A stretch of 64,000 bases of DNA from Robiginitalea marina (GCF_024006985.1 NZ_JAMXIB010000002.1:310001-374000), one strand, 5' to 3'. Positions 8,907-18,271 are shown, counted from the stretch's first letter. The notes: generated by a model from the sequence alone, not told the origin. Numbers and translations are program-made.

Positions 8907-9545
8907 ATGACACCATTAAGACTGGGGGATACCGCCCCCGATTTTACCGCCGAAAGTACCTTCGGACCCCTCCACTTCCACGCCTACCTGGGCACGAGTT
9001 GGGGTATCCTGTTTTCACACCCGGCCGACTTTACCCCGGTTTGCACCACCGAACTCGGTACGGCCGCCAAATTCAAAGAGGCCTTCGATGCCAGGAACGT
9101 CAAGATGGTGGCCCTGAGCGTGGACGGGCTGGCTTCCCACAAAGAATGGATCCGCGACATTGAAGAAACCCAGGGCACCGAAATGAACTTTCCCATTATC
9201 GCCGATGAAGACCGCAAGGTGTCGAACCTGTACGGGATGATACACCCTAATGCGAGCGATACCCTAACCGTGCGTTCGGTATTTATTATAGACCCGGATA
9301 AAAAAATCAGGCTCACCCTCACCTACCCGGCCTCCACGGGAAGGAATTTTGAGGAATTGCTCCGGGTGGTGGACTCCCTCCAGCTTACCGCCTACCACAA
9401 GGTAGCCACTCCTGCCAACTGGAACCGGGGAGAACGGGTGGTGGTCAGCCCGGCCATCCCCACGCAGGAGGCCAGGAACCTTTTCCCCGCCGGGGTCGAG
9501 GAAATAAAGCCGTACCTGCGACTGACCCCGGACCCGGGCCGGTAA
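8907..9545 (+). CDS. 1-Cys peroxiredoxin (Prx6 type)
   Basis: This 212-residue protein reduces peroxides. The peroxidatic Cys 46 lies in SHPADFTPVCTTEL, and I see no second Cys, so it is the 1-Cys Prx6 subfamily. The long C-terminal dimerisation part (TPANWNRGERVVVSPAIPTQEA) is typical of Prx6 and absent from the short Tpx/BCP forms. There is no export signal, so it acts in the cytoplasm. It has its own promoter box and is a single-gene unit. Confidence 0.93.
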   Translation: MTPLRLGDTAPDFTAESTFGPLHFHAYLGTSWGILFSHPADFTPVCTTELGTAAKFKEAFDARNVKMVALSVDGLASHKEWIRDIEETQGTEMNFPIIADEDRKVSNLYGMIHPNASDTLTVRSVFIIDPDKKIRLTLTYPASTGRNFEELLRVVDSLQLTAYHKVATPANWNRGERVVVSPAIPTQEARNLFPAGVEEIKPYLRLTPDPGR

Positions 9546-9621
9546 CCCCGTCCATTGAGGCGCTAAATCGCTTATTTTGAAAGTATTTCCAAAAAGAGGG
9601 CCTAAGATGGATTATTAAACG

Positions 9622-9629
9622 TACCTTTG
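9622..9629 (+). promoter_or_regulatory. -7 box for the cold-shock gene
   Basis: TACCTTTG matches TAnnTTTG 27 bp before the ATG at 9657. The predicted leader is only about 20 nt and AT-rich, unlike the long thermosensing leader of E. coli cspA. Confidence 0.5.
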
Positions 9630-9656
9630 TGGCCTAATCATTTTATATATTTTTTT

Positions 9657-9851
9657 ATGAGTACAGGAACAGTTAAATTCTTCAACGAGTCCAAAGGATA
9701 TGGATTTATCACAGAAGAAGGTTCAAAGGAAGATCATTTTGTACACCACTCCGGCCTTATTGACGAAATTCGCGAAGGTGATGTTGTAGAATTTGAGCTG
9801 CAACAGGGAAGAAAAGGGTTAAACGCCGTAGATGTTAAGGTTATAGACTAA
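9657..9851 (+). CDS. Cold-shock domain protein (CspA family)
   Basis: I chose the start at MSTGTVKFFNESKGYGFI; the ten residues read upstream are leader sequence. The 64 residues form one cold-shock OB fold with RNP1 KGYGFI and an RNP2-like HFVHHSGL. EGDVVEFELQQGRKGLNAVDV completes it. Such proteins bind single-stranded RNA or DNA and act as RNA chaperones. RNP2 reads HFVHHS rather than the common VFVHFS, a mild variant seen in Bacteroidota. A strong intrinsic terminator follows, so the gene is monocistronic. Confidence 0.95.
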   Translation: MSTGTVKFFNESKGYGFITEEGSKEDHFVHHSGLIDEIREGDVVEFELQQGRKGLNAVDVKVID

Positions 9852-9871
9852 CGACATTCGTATTCTTTGTT

Positions 9872-9902
9872 AAATCCCCGGCAATGCCGGGGATTTTTTT
9901 TT
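9872..9902 (+). terminator. Intrinsic terminator of the cold-shock gene
   Basis: An 11-bp perfect stem (AAATCCCCGGC/GCCGGGGATTT) with an AAT loop leads into a run of about nine T. It lies 20 bp after the stop. Confidence 0.92.
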
Positions 9903-9944
9903 GTCACTTACCCGGGGGGCAGGAACCTCCCGCCGTAGCCCGGG

Positions 9945-10877
9945 TTACAGAATCGCCTCCAGGGAAACCTCGAAGATCAGGGTAGCGTTAGGTGGGATTA
10001 CCCCCCCGGCACCCCGGGACCCGTACGCCAGCTCAGGGGGCAGTATAAGGCGGGCGCGGTCGCCCACGCGGAGCAACTCAATGCCCTCATCCCATCCCCG
10101 GATTACCTGGCCCTCGCCAAGCAGGAATTCAATGGGCTCTTTCCTGCGAAAGGAACTGTCAAAAACGGTCCCATCGGGAAGGGAACCCTCATAATTCACA
10201 GAGACCCGGTCGCCCCGGGTGGGCCTTGCACCATCACCTTCCTCCAGGATTTTGTATTTCAGGCCGCTCGGGGTAGTCTCGAAGCCTTTGGAAAGTTCCT
10301 CCAACCGGGCTTTCCGGGCTTCCGCTTCGCGGGCCTGGCGTTCTTCCCCGCCCCTGACGAAAGCCTCAAAGGCCGCCGGAGCATCCCAGCCCTGGGCGGC
10401 TTCCCCTACCCTGACGATTTCCAGGGAAACGATCCGGTCCCCCTGCCGGATGGCGTCAACCACATCCTGCCCATGGGTCACATGCCCAAAAACCGTATGC
10501 TTCCGATCCAGCCAGGGGGTGGGCACATGGGTGATAAAGAACTGGCTTCCGTTCGTGCCGGGGCCGGCGTTGGCCATGGAAAGCACCCCGGGGCTGTCGT
10601 GCCTGAGGTCGGGGTGGAATTCGTCATCGAATTTGTAGCCCGGGTCCCCGGTTCCCGTTCCGGAAGGGCATCCCCCCTGGATCATGAAGTCGGGGATGAC
10701 CCGGTGAAAACTAAGCCCGTCGTAGTAGGGCTGCCCCGGTTTTTTTACTTTGTTTTTAAGGGTTCCCTCTGCCAGGCCGACAAAATTGCCCACCGTACCG
10801 GGGGTTTTATCGTGGGTAAGCAGAACGAGGATTTCCCCTTTTTCGGTGTTGAATTTTGCGTAGATTCCGTCTTGCAT
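9945..10877 (-). CDS. Dual-family peptidylprolyl isomerase (cyclophilin-FKBP fusion)
   Basis: This 310-residue protein joins two unrelated prolyl isomerases. Residues about 1-155 are a cyclophilin ([50 protein letters not shown]). A charged helical linker (about 165-200) follows. Residues about 205-310 are an FKBP domain ([50 protein letters not shown]). Cyclophilin-first fusions of this size are known from Flavobacterium as dual-family immunophilins. No signal peptide is seen, so a cytoplasmic folding role is likely. It lies 54 bp downstream of the M28 peptidase gene on the same strand. Confidence 0.92.
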   Translation of the reverse strand: MQDGIYAKFNTEKGEILVLLTHDKTPGTVGNFVGLAEGTLKNKVKKPGQPYYDGLSFHRVIPDFMIQGGCPSGTGTGDPGYKFDDEFHPDLRHDSPGVLSMANAGPGTNGSQFFITHVPTPWLDRKHTVFGHVTHGQDVVDAIRQGDRIVSLEIVRVGEAAQGWDAPAAFEAFVRGGEERQAREAEARKARLEELSKGFETTPSGLKYKILEEGDGARPTRGDRVSVNYEGSLPDGTVFDSSFRRKEPIEFLLGEGQVIRGWDEGIELLRVGDRARLILPPELAYGSRGAGGVIPPNATLIFEVSLEAIL

Positions 10878-10931
10878 GCCTTAATGATTTTGAGGGCAAA
10901 GGTAGCGAATTTCCGCGGGCTCCGGGGCCCG

Positions 10932-12389
10932 CTAGCGCCCCCGGATAATGGGCTGGGGACCTGTGCCGTACCGGTCCACCAGGTACACCAGGGAAGCCAT
11001 GGTGGCCGCCCCGAGTTCCAGTTCCCGTTTATTGACGGCCTCAAAGGTGTCATTCTCGGCATGGTGGTAATCGAAGTAGCGCTGGGAATCGGGGCGTAAC
11101 CCTGCCAGCACCAGGCCTTCAGATTTCAGCGGCCCAATATCGGCCCCGCTGCCCCCCCTTTCGAACTGGTGGACCAGATAAGGCTCAAACAGCGGTTTCC
11201 ATCGGGCGATATGGGCAAACTCCTCATCCGTGCAGTCGAAAGAAAAGCCCCTTGGGGTAAAGCCCCCCGCATCGCTTTCGAGGGCAAAAAGGTGGCGTTC
11301 GTTTTTCTCCCGGGCCTCCTCTGCGTATTTCCGCCCCCCCCTCAGGCCATTTTCCTCATTCATAAACAGGACGACCCGGAGGGTCCTCCGGGGGCGGTAG
11401 CCCACGGTTTTAAACAGGCGGAGCACTTCCATGCTCTGTACACAACCCGCCCCGTCGTCGTGGGAACCATCGCCCAGGTCCCAGGAGTCGAGGTGCCCGC
11501 CGACTACGATAATATCTTCCGGGGATTCGCTGCCCCGGATTTCCCCGATTACATTATAGGACTCCACATCGGGGAGTTGCCGGCAATTCTGCCGGAAATA
11601 GAACCGGATATCCGGGTTCAGGGCAAGGGTGGTGCTGAGCAATTCGGCCCCGTTGGTGCTGATGGCGGCAGCAGGGATGCGTTCGCTCAGGGATAATTCG
11701 CCGTAGCTCATGGAACCGGTATGCGGATAATCGTCCTGACGGAGGTTCATCGAGCGGACAATAACCCCTGCCGCCCCGTATTTTGCTGCTTCTTCCGCCC
11801 CGGAATACCGCTGGTCGACACAACCCGAATACGACTGGAAGGTATTGATCAGGGTTGGGTCCATCGGGCGGTTGTAAAAAACGATCTTTCCCTCGATGGC
11901 TTCCCGTCCCAGCCGTTCCAGGTCCTCTACCCCGCGCACCTCCACGACCGGGGCCTTAAGCCCTCCGCCCGGGGTGGCTACAGACCCGCCCAGGGCACAG
12001 ATCGGCACGTTGGTCGTTGCCCCGGGTTCGGTTTCGATATAGGCGAATTCAGGGGTTCCCCGCACCCATTTGGGCACCATTACAGGCTGCAGCCAAACCC
12101 GGTCGAGCCCCAGGGCCTCGAGTTCTTTCCGGGTGTAATCCACCGCCTGCTGGGCCTGGACAGAGCCGGAAAGCCGCCCCCCGATCTGGTTGGAGAGGTA
12201 ATTCAACCATTCATACGATTTCCCCTGGGTCAGGGAAGCAGTATAAAGGCTGCGGAGCATTTCTTCATCGGCCTGCTGGGCGTTGAGGCCCAGGACCCCG
12301 CTGGCGACCAGGGCCATCCCCAGCAATATCCCTGCCCGCCGCTTTCTTTGCACCCCGGGCGATGCCGGGTAATATTTCTCAACTTCCAT
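10932..12389 (-). CDS. Exported M28 family Zn peptidase with PA-like insert
   Basis: A positively charged N-terminus and hydrophobic segment (RKRRAGILLGMALVASGVLGLNAQQ) act as an export signal. The mature part resembles carboxypeptidase Q/aminopeptidase M28. An inserted PA-like domain (about 125-260) precedes the catalytic segments VVGGHLDSWDLGDGSHDDGAG, FMNEENGLRGGRKYAEE, LESDAGG and DYHHAENDTFE, which supply the zinc ligands and catalytic Glu. It likely trims peptides in the periplasm or outside the cell. Its ATG directly abuts the TAG of the upstream ppk2 gene with no spacer, so the two are surely co-transcribed. Confidence 0.9.
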   Translation of the reverse strand: MEVEKYYPASPGVQRKRRAGILLGMALVASGVLGLNAQQADEEMLRSLYTASLTQGKSYEWLNYLSNQIGGRLSGSVQAQQAVDYTRKELEALGLDRVWLQPVMVPKWVRGTPEFAYIETEPGATTNVPICALGGSVATPGGGLKAPVVEVRGVEDLERLGREAIEGKIVFYNRPMDPTLINTFQSYSGCVDQRYSGAEEAAKYGAAGVIVRSMNLRQDDYPHTGSMSYGELSLSERIPAAAISTNGAELLSTTLALNPDIRFYFRQNCRQLPDVESYNVIGEIRGSESPEDIIVVGGHLDSWDLGDGSHDDGAGCVQSMEVLRLFKTVGYRPRRTLRVVLFMNEENGLRGGRKYAEEAREKNERHLFALESDAGGFTPRGFSFDCTDEEFAHIARWKPLFEPYLVHQFERGGSGADIGPLKSEGLVLAGLRPDSQRYFDYHHAENDTFEAVNKRELELGAATMASLVYLVDRYGTGPQPIIRGR

Positions 12390-13301
12390 CTATCCTTCGT
12401 TTTCCAATTTTTCAATATAATGATCGAGGTTTTTCTTTACCTCAGGGGCCAGTTCAGGTTCCCTGATGTCGGTATACCCCTGCAGGACGTCGAGCAGGAT
12501 ACCAGCCACAATGACCCGTGCGCCTTCCTTGCTGTCGGAGGGGATAATATACCAGGGCGCATGGTCCTTTGTGGTACGGCGGATGGCTTCTTCATAGCAC
12601 GCCTGGTAGGCATCCCACTGTTCCCGCTTGTCGAGGTCGCCCGGGGAGAACTTCCAGTTTTTCCGGGGCAGGTGCAACCGCCTCAATAACCGTTTGCGCT
12701 GCTCTTCTTTGGAGATGTGCAAAAAAAACTTAAAGACCAGGGTCCCGTTATCTGCCAGGTGCTTTTCAAAATCATTGATCTGGCGGAAGCGTTTATCCCA
12801 GAAGGCATCGTCGATGTCTTCAAGGGAATCCACGCCCGGAAGGAGCTCGCCAAGCAGGTATTCCGGGTGTACCCGGGTCACCAAAACGTTTTCGTAATGG
12901 GTCCGGTTAAAGACCCCGAACTTGCCGCGTGCCGGCAGGGCCAGGTAATGCCTCCAAAGGTAATCGTGCTTGCGCTCGAGGTCCGTGGGTACTTTAAAGC
13001 TGTGCACCACCACCCCTCGGGCATTGAAATCCTTGAACACTTCCCGGATCAGACTGTCTTTCCCCGAGGTGTCCATCCCCTGAAGGCAAACCAGCACGGC
13101 ATATTTACCATGGGCATACATCCGGTCCTGGAAGTCGCCCAATTCCTCCCTGATGTTCTCCAGCCTTTTTTTGAGTTTTTTTTCACTTAGCCCGAAATCC
13201 TCAAAGGTCGCCCGGGACGCAAGGGACACCCCGGGGTGGGCCAGATAATGCGATGAGACCAGCTTTTCCATGGCCTTAAGATAAAATAATTTGTCAAGCA
13301 T
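12390..13301 (-). CDS. ppk2: Polyphosphate kinase 2 family protein (class III-like)
   Basis: The start MLDKLFYLKAMEKL fits the family; an upstream in-frame Met adds 35 implausible residues. The P-loop GMDTSGKDS (75-83) is followed by FNRTHYENVLVTRVHPEYL and an Arg-rich lid (RRLHLPRKNWKFSPGDLDKREQW). FNR(S/T)HYE is typical of class III PPK2, which can phosphorylate AMP and ADP with polyphosphate. The precise nucleotide use is inference. It heads an operon with the M28 peptidase and the immunophilin. Confidence 0.88.
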   Translation of the reverse strand: MLDKLFYLKAMEKLVSSHYLAHPGVSLASRATFEDFGLSEKKLKKRLENIREELGDFQDRMYAHGKYAVLVCLQGMDTSGKDSLIREVFKDFNARGVVVHSFKVPTDLERKHDYLWRHYLALPARGKFGVFNRTHYENVLVTRVHPEYLLGELLPGVDSLEDIDDAFWDKRFRQINDFEKHLADNGTLVFKFFLHISKEEQRKRLLRRLHLPRKNWKFSPGDLDKREQWDAYQACYEEAIRRTTKDHAPWYIIPSDSKEGARVIVAGILLDVLQGYTDIREPELAPEVKKNLDHYIEKLENEG

Positions 13302-13467
13302 GTGCCACTCCCCGGATAAAAAGTACCATTGGGCGATAGGGGCCGGAGCGCCCTTTCCAAAGGCCGGGAAGAACGGGCGGCTGGTCGAAAAAATTCGGCC
13401 CGCCATTGAAGAGAGGGTACTTTTAACTTACCCAAATCCGGACCTCCGTGTCCAAAAAACTTATGCT

Positions 13468-14163
13468 ATGTCGTTGCTAACCCGCCTTTTGGGCCTGGGA
13501 GGATGTTTCTTCCTGCTGGCCGCTGCCCCGGACAAGGCCTGCCTGAATACCGAGACTGCCCTTTCCGGGACCAGGTCGCTTACCGAAAAAGCCCTTGCAG
13601 AAAACGACCTCAACCTGGTGAGGTATCACACCTACAAGGCCCTGAATACTTTGGAAAAGACCAGGGAAACCCTGAAGGCGTGCGGTTGTGAATACGCCCA
13701 GAAAAACCTTGCCGAAAGCCTGGAAAACCTGAAACTGGCCACCCGGGTCACCACCCTGCAGGGCGCCCGGATCCCCCTTGTGCGGGCCCTGGACTATATC
13801 GATTCCGGACTGGATGCCCTCAGGGAACACGGAACGGTGCACAAGCACCCCGACCAGGAAGGTCGTTTCCGCGCCGGGCAGGGCCCCAGGATGGACCAGG
13901 GCCCGGTTAAAAGGCTGCTGGAGGAAGAAAAAGCCCTGGAAGCCAAAATCAACAACGCCCTGGTGAATTATGAAAAATCGCTCCGGGAAATCGTTGCCGG
14001 GGTTCCCTGTGAGGAAGCCCTCGATTTTGTGCGCCGCATCTACAGGCACTGCGAGAAACAACTACAGGACGGGGACCTGACGGCCGCCCAGCGCTACTAC
14101 AGCCTGCGGACCCGGGAAATCACGGAGATCGCCCTGTACCAACTGGAGCCCTGCAATCCGTAA
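13468..14163 (+). CDS. Exported helical protein of unknown function
   Basis: I do not recognise this protein. The start at MSLLTRLLGLGGCFFLLAAAPDKACL gives a good export signal with cleavage after AAA or nearby. The mature 200 residues are almost entirely predicted helix. They are rich in Leu, Ala, Glu and Lys, with ALNTLEKTRETLKACGC and QKNLAESLENLKLATRV, and later EEKALEAKINNALVNYEKSLREIV. Four Cys residues (two in ACGC, one in VPCEE, one in RHCEK) may form disulfides. A helical-bundle periplasmic protein is the most that can be said. It diverges from ppk2 and converges on the response-regulator gene. Confidence 0.75.
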   Translation: MSLLTRLLGLGGCFFLLAAAPDKACLNTETALSGTRSLTEKALAENDLNLVRYHTYKALNTLEKTRETLKACGCEYAQKNLAESLENLKLATRVTTLQGARIPLVRALDYIDSGLDALREHGTVHKHPDQEGRFRAGQGPRMDQGPVKRLLEEEKALEAKINNALVNYEKSLREIVAGVPCEEALDFVRRIYRHCEKQLQDGDLTAAQRYYSLRTREITEIALYQLEPCNP

Positions 14164-14170
14164 GGGGGCC

Positions 14171-15340
14171 TTACTTGCTGGCGAAAAGGCGGACATCCTC
14201 CGGACTCACCTCTTTTCCCCCCAAAATAATAAGGCGCTCCACTACGTTGCGCAATTCCCGGATATTCCCGGTCCAGTCGTACTGCTGAAGCAGGGCCACG
14301 GCCTCTTTTGAAAAGGGTTTTGGGGCGATGCCCTGTTCTTCGCCGATCTTCCCGGAAAAATGTGAAATCAGCAGGGGGATGTCCTCACGACGCTCATTCA
14401 GGTCGGGAACGCGGATCAGGATAACGGCCAGGCGGTGATAGAGGTCTTCCCGGAACCGCCCCTCTGCGATTTCCTTCTGCAGGTCCTTATTGGTGGCAGC
14501 CACCACCCTTACATCGACCTTGATGTCCTTGTCGGAGCCCACCCTGGAAACCTTGTTTTCCTGCAGGGCGCGGAGTACCTTGGCCTGGGCCGACAGGCTC
14601 ATGTCCCCGATCTCATCCAGGAAGAGGGTCCCCTTATCGGCTGCTTCAAATTTCCCGGCCCGGTCGCGGACGGCTGAGGTGAAGGCCCCCTTCACGTGCC
14701 CGAACAATTCGCTTTCGATGAGTTCTGAGGGAATCGCCGCACAATTCACTTCCACAAAGGGCGCGGTGGAGCGCCCGCTCTTTTCGTGGATCCAGTGGGC
14801 CACCAGTTCCTTCCCGGTCCCGTTGGAACCGGTGATCAGCACCCTGGCATCGGTAGGGGCCACCTTTTCCACCATCTCCTTGATGTTTTTAATACCGGGG
14901 CTCTCGCCGATCATTTCATAGTTCTTGCTCACCTTTTTTTTGAGCATCTGGTTGGCCACAACCAGTTCCTTGCGATCCAGCGCATTGCGTACCGTGGTTA
15001 GCAACCGGTTGAGGTCCGGGGGTTTGGAAATATAATCAAAGGCACCCAGGCGCATGGTCTGCACGGCGGTATCGAGGTCCCCATGCCCGGAAATCATGAT
15101 AAAGGGTACTTCGGGCTTTAACCGGCGGGCCTCCTGCAAGACTTCCACCCCGTCCATCCTGGGCATCTTGATGTCGCAGAGCACCAGGTCATAGTCCGAT
15201 TTGCGGAGGCGATCGAGTCCTTCAACCCCGTTTTCGGCCTCTTCGACCTGATAGGATTCGTTTTCCTCGCGGAGAATCCTGACCAACACCCTACGGATGG
15301 CAGACTCATCTTCAATCACTAGAATTTTTGACATTGGCAT
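14171..15340 (-). CDS. NtrC-type sigma-54 response regulator without DNA-binding domain
   Basis: Residues 1-120 are a receiver domain with phospho-acceptor Asp 56 (LVLCDIKMP). Residues about 142-370 are a sigma-54 AAA+ domain with Walker A GSNGTGKE (171-178), ELFGHVKGAF, Walker B LFLDEIGD and the sensor region DWTGNIRELRNVVERL. Two things are odd. The sigma-54-contact loop reads GAFTSA instead of GAFTGA. The protein stops at residue 389, just after the AAA+ lid, so the usual Fis-type helix-turn-helix is missing. It could activate sigma-54 promoters from solution, as FlgR-like regulators do. No histidine kinase gene is adjacent. Start at 15334 (MSK) is equally possible. Confidence 0.9.
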   Translation of the reverse strand: MPMSKILVIEDESAIRRVLVRILREENESYQVEEAENGVEGLDRLRKSDYDLVLCDIKMPRMDGVEVLQEARRLKPEVPFIMISGHGDLDTAVQTMRLGAFDYISKPPDLNRLLTTVRNALDRKELVVANQMLKKKVSKNYEMIGESPGIKNIKEMVEKVAPTDARVLITGSNGTGKELVAHWIHEKSGRSTAPFVEVNCAAIPSELIESELFGHVKGAFTSAVRDRAGKFEAADKGTLFLDEIGDMSLSAQAKVLRALQENKVSRVGSDKDIKVDVRVVAATNKDLQKEIAEGRFREDLYHRLAVILIRVPDLNERREDIPLLISHFSGKIGEEQGIAPKPFSKEAVALLQQYDWTGNIRELRNVVERLIILGGKEVSPEDVRLFASK

Positions 15341-15532
15341 GGTATGAGTTTGGAGCCCCGGGTACCTGCACCGGGGAGAAGCCCTTTATTTATGGGATTT
15401 ACGGCGCAACGTTTCCGTTATTGCCTGACCTTTTGCCACCGGGCGGAGCCCGGCCTGTTAGCAAAACGACATTTCGTCTTCAAAATTATGAACTTCTGCC
15501 CCATCCAAAGAAGGAAATGGGGAGAAACCTCC

Positions 15533-16405
15533 CTAATCCAGTTTATAGAGGACCGGATTAAAGGCTTTGGAGGCCACCAGGACCCGGTCACCCACTGCGA
15601 GGGCCCTGACCTCTGACGGCAGGGCGACCACCTGTACCACCTGGTCCTGGACCTGCACCGTTACCAGGAAGAGGAACTCCTGGGGTTGAATGCCCAGGAC
15701 TTCCCCGGTAAATTTGAACTTCCCGCTTATCCGATCGCTCTGGAATACTTCTGAAGGCGTGCCTTCCCTGACCACCTGACCCTGTTCCAGGACCAGTACG
15801 CGGTCGCAGAGCTTATGGATTTCCCCCAGGTCATGGCTGATCAGCAGGGTGGTCAACCCGTATTCCCGGTGGACCCGGAGCAGGTAATCCTGAAGTTTCA
15901 GGCGGATTTTCAGGTCCAGGGCTGCCAGGGGTTCATCCAGCAACAGGAGTGATGGTCGGCCCACCAGGGCCCGGGCCAGGGCGACCCGCTGTTTCTGCCC
16001 CCCCGATAAGGTACCCGGCCTTTGGTGTTGCAACCCGCCAAGTTCCACCAGGTCGATCAGTTCGTCAACAACGGCTTTTTGGTCCTTAGGCGCCCCAAAT
16101 TCGAGGTTCTGGCGGACGGTGAGGTGGGGAAAAAGGGCGTAATCCTGGAAGACAAAGCCCAGGCCCCGTTGCTGGGGCCTCAGGTTGATCCCGGAGGTGG
16201 AGTCAAACCATACATTACCCCCTACCTCAATCCGGCCGGCATCAGGGGCCATCAGGCCGGCCAGCATTCGAAGGGTGGAGGTCTTTCCCGCCCCTGATGC
16301 CCCGTAAAGGGCCAGCAGTTGCCCGCGGGGCACCTGCAAATCCATTCGGAATTGCATCTCACCCCCGGCGGCCCGGAGCCTTTTATCGATTTGGCAGGAG
16401 ATCAT
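15533..16405 (-). CDS. modC: Molybdate ABC transporter ATP-binding protein
   Basis: The ATG overlaps the modB stop as ATGA (16402-16405), which fixes the start (MISCQIDK). Walker A is GASGAGKTS, the signature is LSGGQKQRVALARAL, Walker B is LLLLDEPLAALD and the H-loop is LLISHD. A C-terminal TOBE-like domain (about 225-290, VQVQDQVVQVVALPSEVRALAVGDRVLV) is typical of ModC. It energises molybdate (or tungstate) uptake with ModB and ModA encoded just upstream. Confidence 0.92.
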   Translation of the reverse strand: MISCQIDKRLRAAGGEMQFRMDLQVPRGQLLALYGASGAGKTSTLRMLAGLMAPDAGRIEVGGNVWFDSTSGINLRPQQRGLGFVFQDYALFPHLTVRQNLEFGAPKDQKAVVDELIDLVELGGLQHQRPGTLSGGQKQRVALARALVGRPSLLLLDEPLAALDLKIRLKLQDYLLRVHREYGLTTLLISHDLGEIHKLCDRVLVLEQGQVVREGTPSEVFQSDRISGKFKFTGEVLGIQPQEFLFLVTVQVQDQVVQVVALPSEVRALAVGDRVLVASKAFNPVLYKLD

Positions 16406-17073
16406 TTCCAAAAGCGTTTAATATACCCCCCATTGACCAGGTACACCAGCAGCAGGATACAAAAGGTGATTACAAAAAGGACTGCAGAGTAAAAATTGGC
16501 CGCCCCGTAATTGAGGGCCTCCACCTCATCGTAGATGGCAATGGAGGCTACCCGGGTCCTTCCTGGGATGCTGCCCCCGATCATAAGGACTACCCCGAAT
16601 TCCCCGACCGTGTGGGCAAATGCCAGGACGATCCCGGTCAGCAGGGAGGGCTTTATGTTCGGGAGCAGGACCCTGAGCAGCGTTTTCTTTCGGGAAACCC
16701 CCATAACGTAGGCCGCCTCCTTCAGGGAGGCGGGCAGGGCCGAAAGCCCTGATTGTATGGGGTGTACCATAAAGGGAAGGCTGTAGATCACGGAAGCCAG
16801 TACCAGGCCGGGGAAGGAAAAAACGAGTTGCAGCCCCAGCCACTGGTCGAGCCATTGGCCGAAGGCATTGCCCGGGCTGAAGGCCAGGAGGAAATAAAAC
16901 CCCAGTACGGTGGGGGGCAATACCAGGGGCATGCTTACCAGGGTCTCCACCACGGGTTTAACCCGCGACCGGGAAGCGGAGAGCCACGCGGCCAGGGGGA
17001 TGGAAACCCCCAGCAGGATGAGCGTGGTGATCGATGCCAGCTGGAAGGTCAGGATTAGCGGGTCCCAGTTCAT
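16402..17073 (-). CDS. modB: Molybdate ABC transporter permease
   Basis: This 223-residue protein has about five membrane helices and the binding-protein-dependent permease block KEAAYVMGVSRKKTLLRVLLPNIKPSLLTGIVLAFAHTVGEFGVVLMIGG, which contains the EAA loop that docks on ModC. Length and motif match ModB. It overlaps mop by 4 bp upstream and modC by 4 bp downstream, so translation is coupled through the operon. Confidence 0.93.
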   Translation of the reverse strand: MNWDPLILTFQLASITTLILLGVSIPLAAWLSASRSRVKPVVETLVSMPLVLPPTVLGFYFLLAFSPGNAFGQWLDQWLGLQLVFSFPGLVLASVIYSLPFMVHPIQSGLSALPASLKEAAYVMGVSRKKTLLRVLLPNIKPSLLTGIVLAFAHTVGEFGVVLMIGGSIPGRTRVASIAIYDEVEALNYGAANFYSAVLFVITFCILLLVYLVNGGYIKRFWK

Positions 17074-17471
17074 AGGGGCGAAAGCATTACTTCGTTGGTT
17101 TTGATCAGGGCCACCGCGGGGTACTGCTCCCGCAATCCCAAACCGGTGAGGGCACCCGTGGGCACAAGGGCGGTTACTTCCCCCGCCGGGGCCTGCAGCA
17201 CGGCACGGCTGAGCAGGGTTCCCTGCTCCAGACGGGTGAGGGTGCCCGGGATGCGGTTCAGGATGCTGACCGGTAGGGATCCCCCCACCCCCAGGATCAC
17301 CTCCGTTTCCTTGAACAGGGCGGCCACCGGGCGGCCCACTGCAAGCCAGGGTGCTGTCTGCGGGGTCTCAATTACCAGGGCATACAGGAAAATCCCCCCG
17401 ATATCCACCCCTACCATCGACAGGTGTCCCGCGGTTTCAATAGAGCCAATATGTCCGTTAAAACTATTCAT
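17070..17471 (-). CDS. Molybdate-binding Mop/TOBE domain protein
   Basis: This 133-residue protein appears to hold two Mop (TOBE) units. The first is NSFNGHIGSIETAGHLSMVGVDIGGIFLYALVIET and the second is SILNRIPGTLTRLEQGTLLSRAVLQAPAGEVTALVPTGALTGLGL. Mop proteins (molbindins) bind molybdate in the cytoplasm and buffer or sense it. The gene sits between modA and modB with overlaps of 8 and 4 bp, which strongly supports a molybdate role. There is no helix-turn-helix, so it is not a full ModE. Confidence 0.83.
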   Translation of the reverse strand: MNSFNGHIGSIETAGHLSMVGVDIGGIFLYALVIETPQTAPWLAVGRPVAALFKETEVILGVGGSLPVSILNRIPGTLTRLEQGTLLSRAVLQAPAGEVTALVPTGALTGLGLREQYPAVALIKTNEVMLSPL

Positions 17472-18222
17472 TTACGGTGTACCCATAGCGTTTCAGGATC
17501 GCTTTAGCCTCCGTCGAAAATACAAAAGTATAGAATGCCAGCGCGCGTTGCGGGTCCCGGTCCGGATGGCGGACCAGTACAATTCCCTGGGCGATGGGCT
17601 GGTAAAGCCCCGGGTCTATGGCTATCCAGGCCCCCTGGTCTCGCATTTCCGGGGAACGCACCACCGCGAGGGCCGTAAAGCCAATTTCCGCAGCCCGGGA
17701 GGTGATGAACTGGTTGGTTTGGGAGATGCTTTCCCCATAGACCAGTTTGTTGCGCACAGGTTCGAGGAGCCCCGTCCGTTCCAGCGTTTCCATGGCTGCC
17801 TGCCCGTAAGGGGCGGTTTTGGGGTTGGCCAGGGCGATGTGGCGCACCGCATCGGAAGTGAGTACCTCCAGGGAAGGCTCAAGCCCTTCCTCAAGCGTCC
17901 AAAGCACCAATTTGCCATAGGCGTATACCTCCGGAGGCAGGGTTGCCAGGCCGCTGGCCTCAAGGTCCCTGGGGTATTTCAGGTCGGCGGAAATAAAGAC
18001 GTCAAAGGGCGCGCCCTCCCTGATCTGGGCGGTGAGCTTCCCCGAGGAGCTTACCACCAGCTCACAGGGGATCCCGGTCTGTTCGGTAAATGCACCTGCA
18101 ATTTCTTCCATGGCATATTGCATATTGGCGGCTACGGCGAGGGTAATTCCCTCCCCGGTTTTGCGAGGGCCGCAGGAGGCCGCGAGGATCAAAAGGATGG
18201 AAATCAGGAATTTTTGTGCCAT
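17464..18222 (-). CDS. modA: Molybdate-binding lipoprotein ModA
   Basis: The start MAQKFLISILLILAASC gives a lipoprotein signal with Cys 17; the 45 upstream in-frame residues are not signal-like. The mature protein carries the ModA pattern LAVAANMQYAMEEIAGAF and LVVSSSGKLTAQIREGAPFDVFISAD, then IALANPKTAPYGQAA. It captures molybdate in the periplasm and delivers it to ModBC. It leads the mod operon and starts 49 bp after the mscS gene on the same strand. Confidence 0.92.
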   Translation of the reverse strand: MAQKFLISILLILAASCGPRKTGEGITLAVAANMQYAMEEIAGAFTEQTGIPCELVVSSSGKLTAQIREGAPFDVFISADLKYPRDLEASGLATLPPEVYAYGKLVLWTLEEGLEPSLEVLTSDAVRHIALANPKTAPYGQAAMETLERTGLLEPVRNKLVYGESISQTNQFITSRAAEIGFTALAVVRSPEMRDQGAWIAIDPGLYQPIAQGIVLVRHPDRDPQRALAFYTFVFSTEAKAILKRYGYTVNE

Positions 18223-18271
18223 GGTCTGTCGGAAATCAGGGTACAACGCTTTTGCCGGGTCCGCAGACCCG

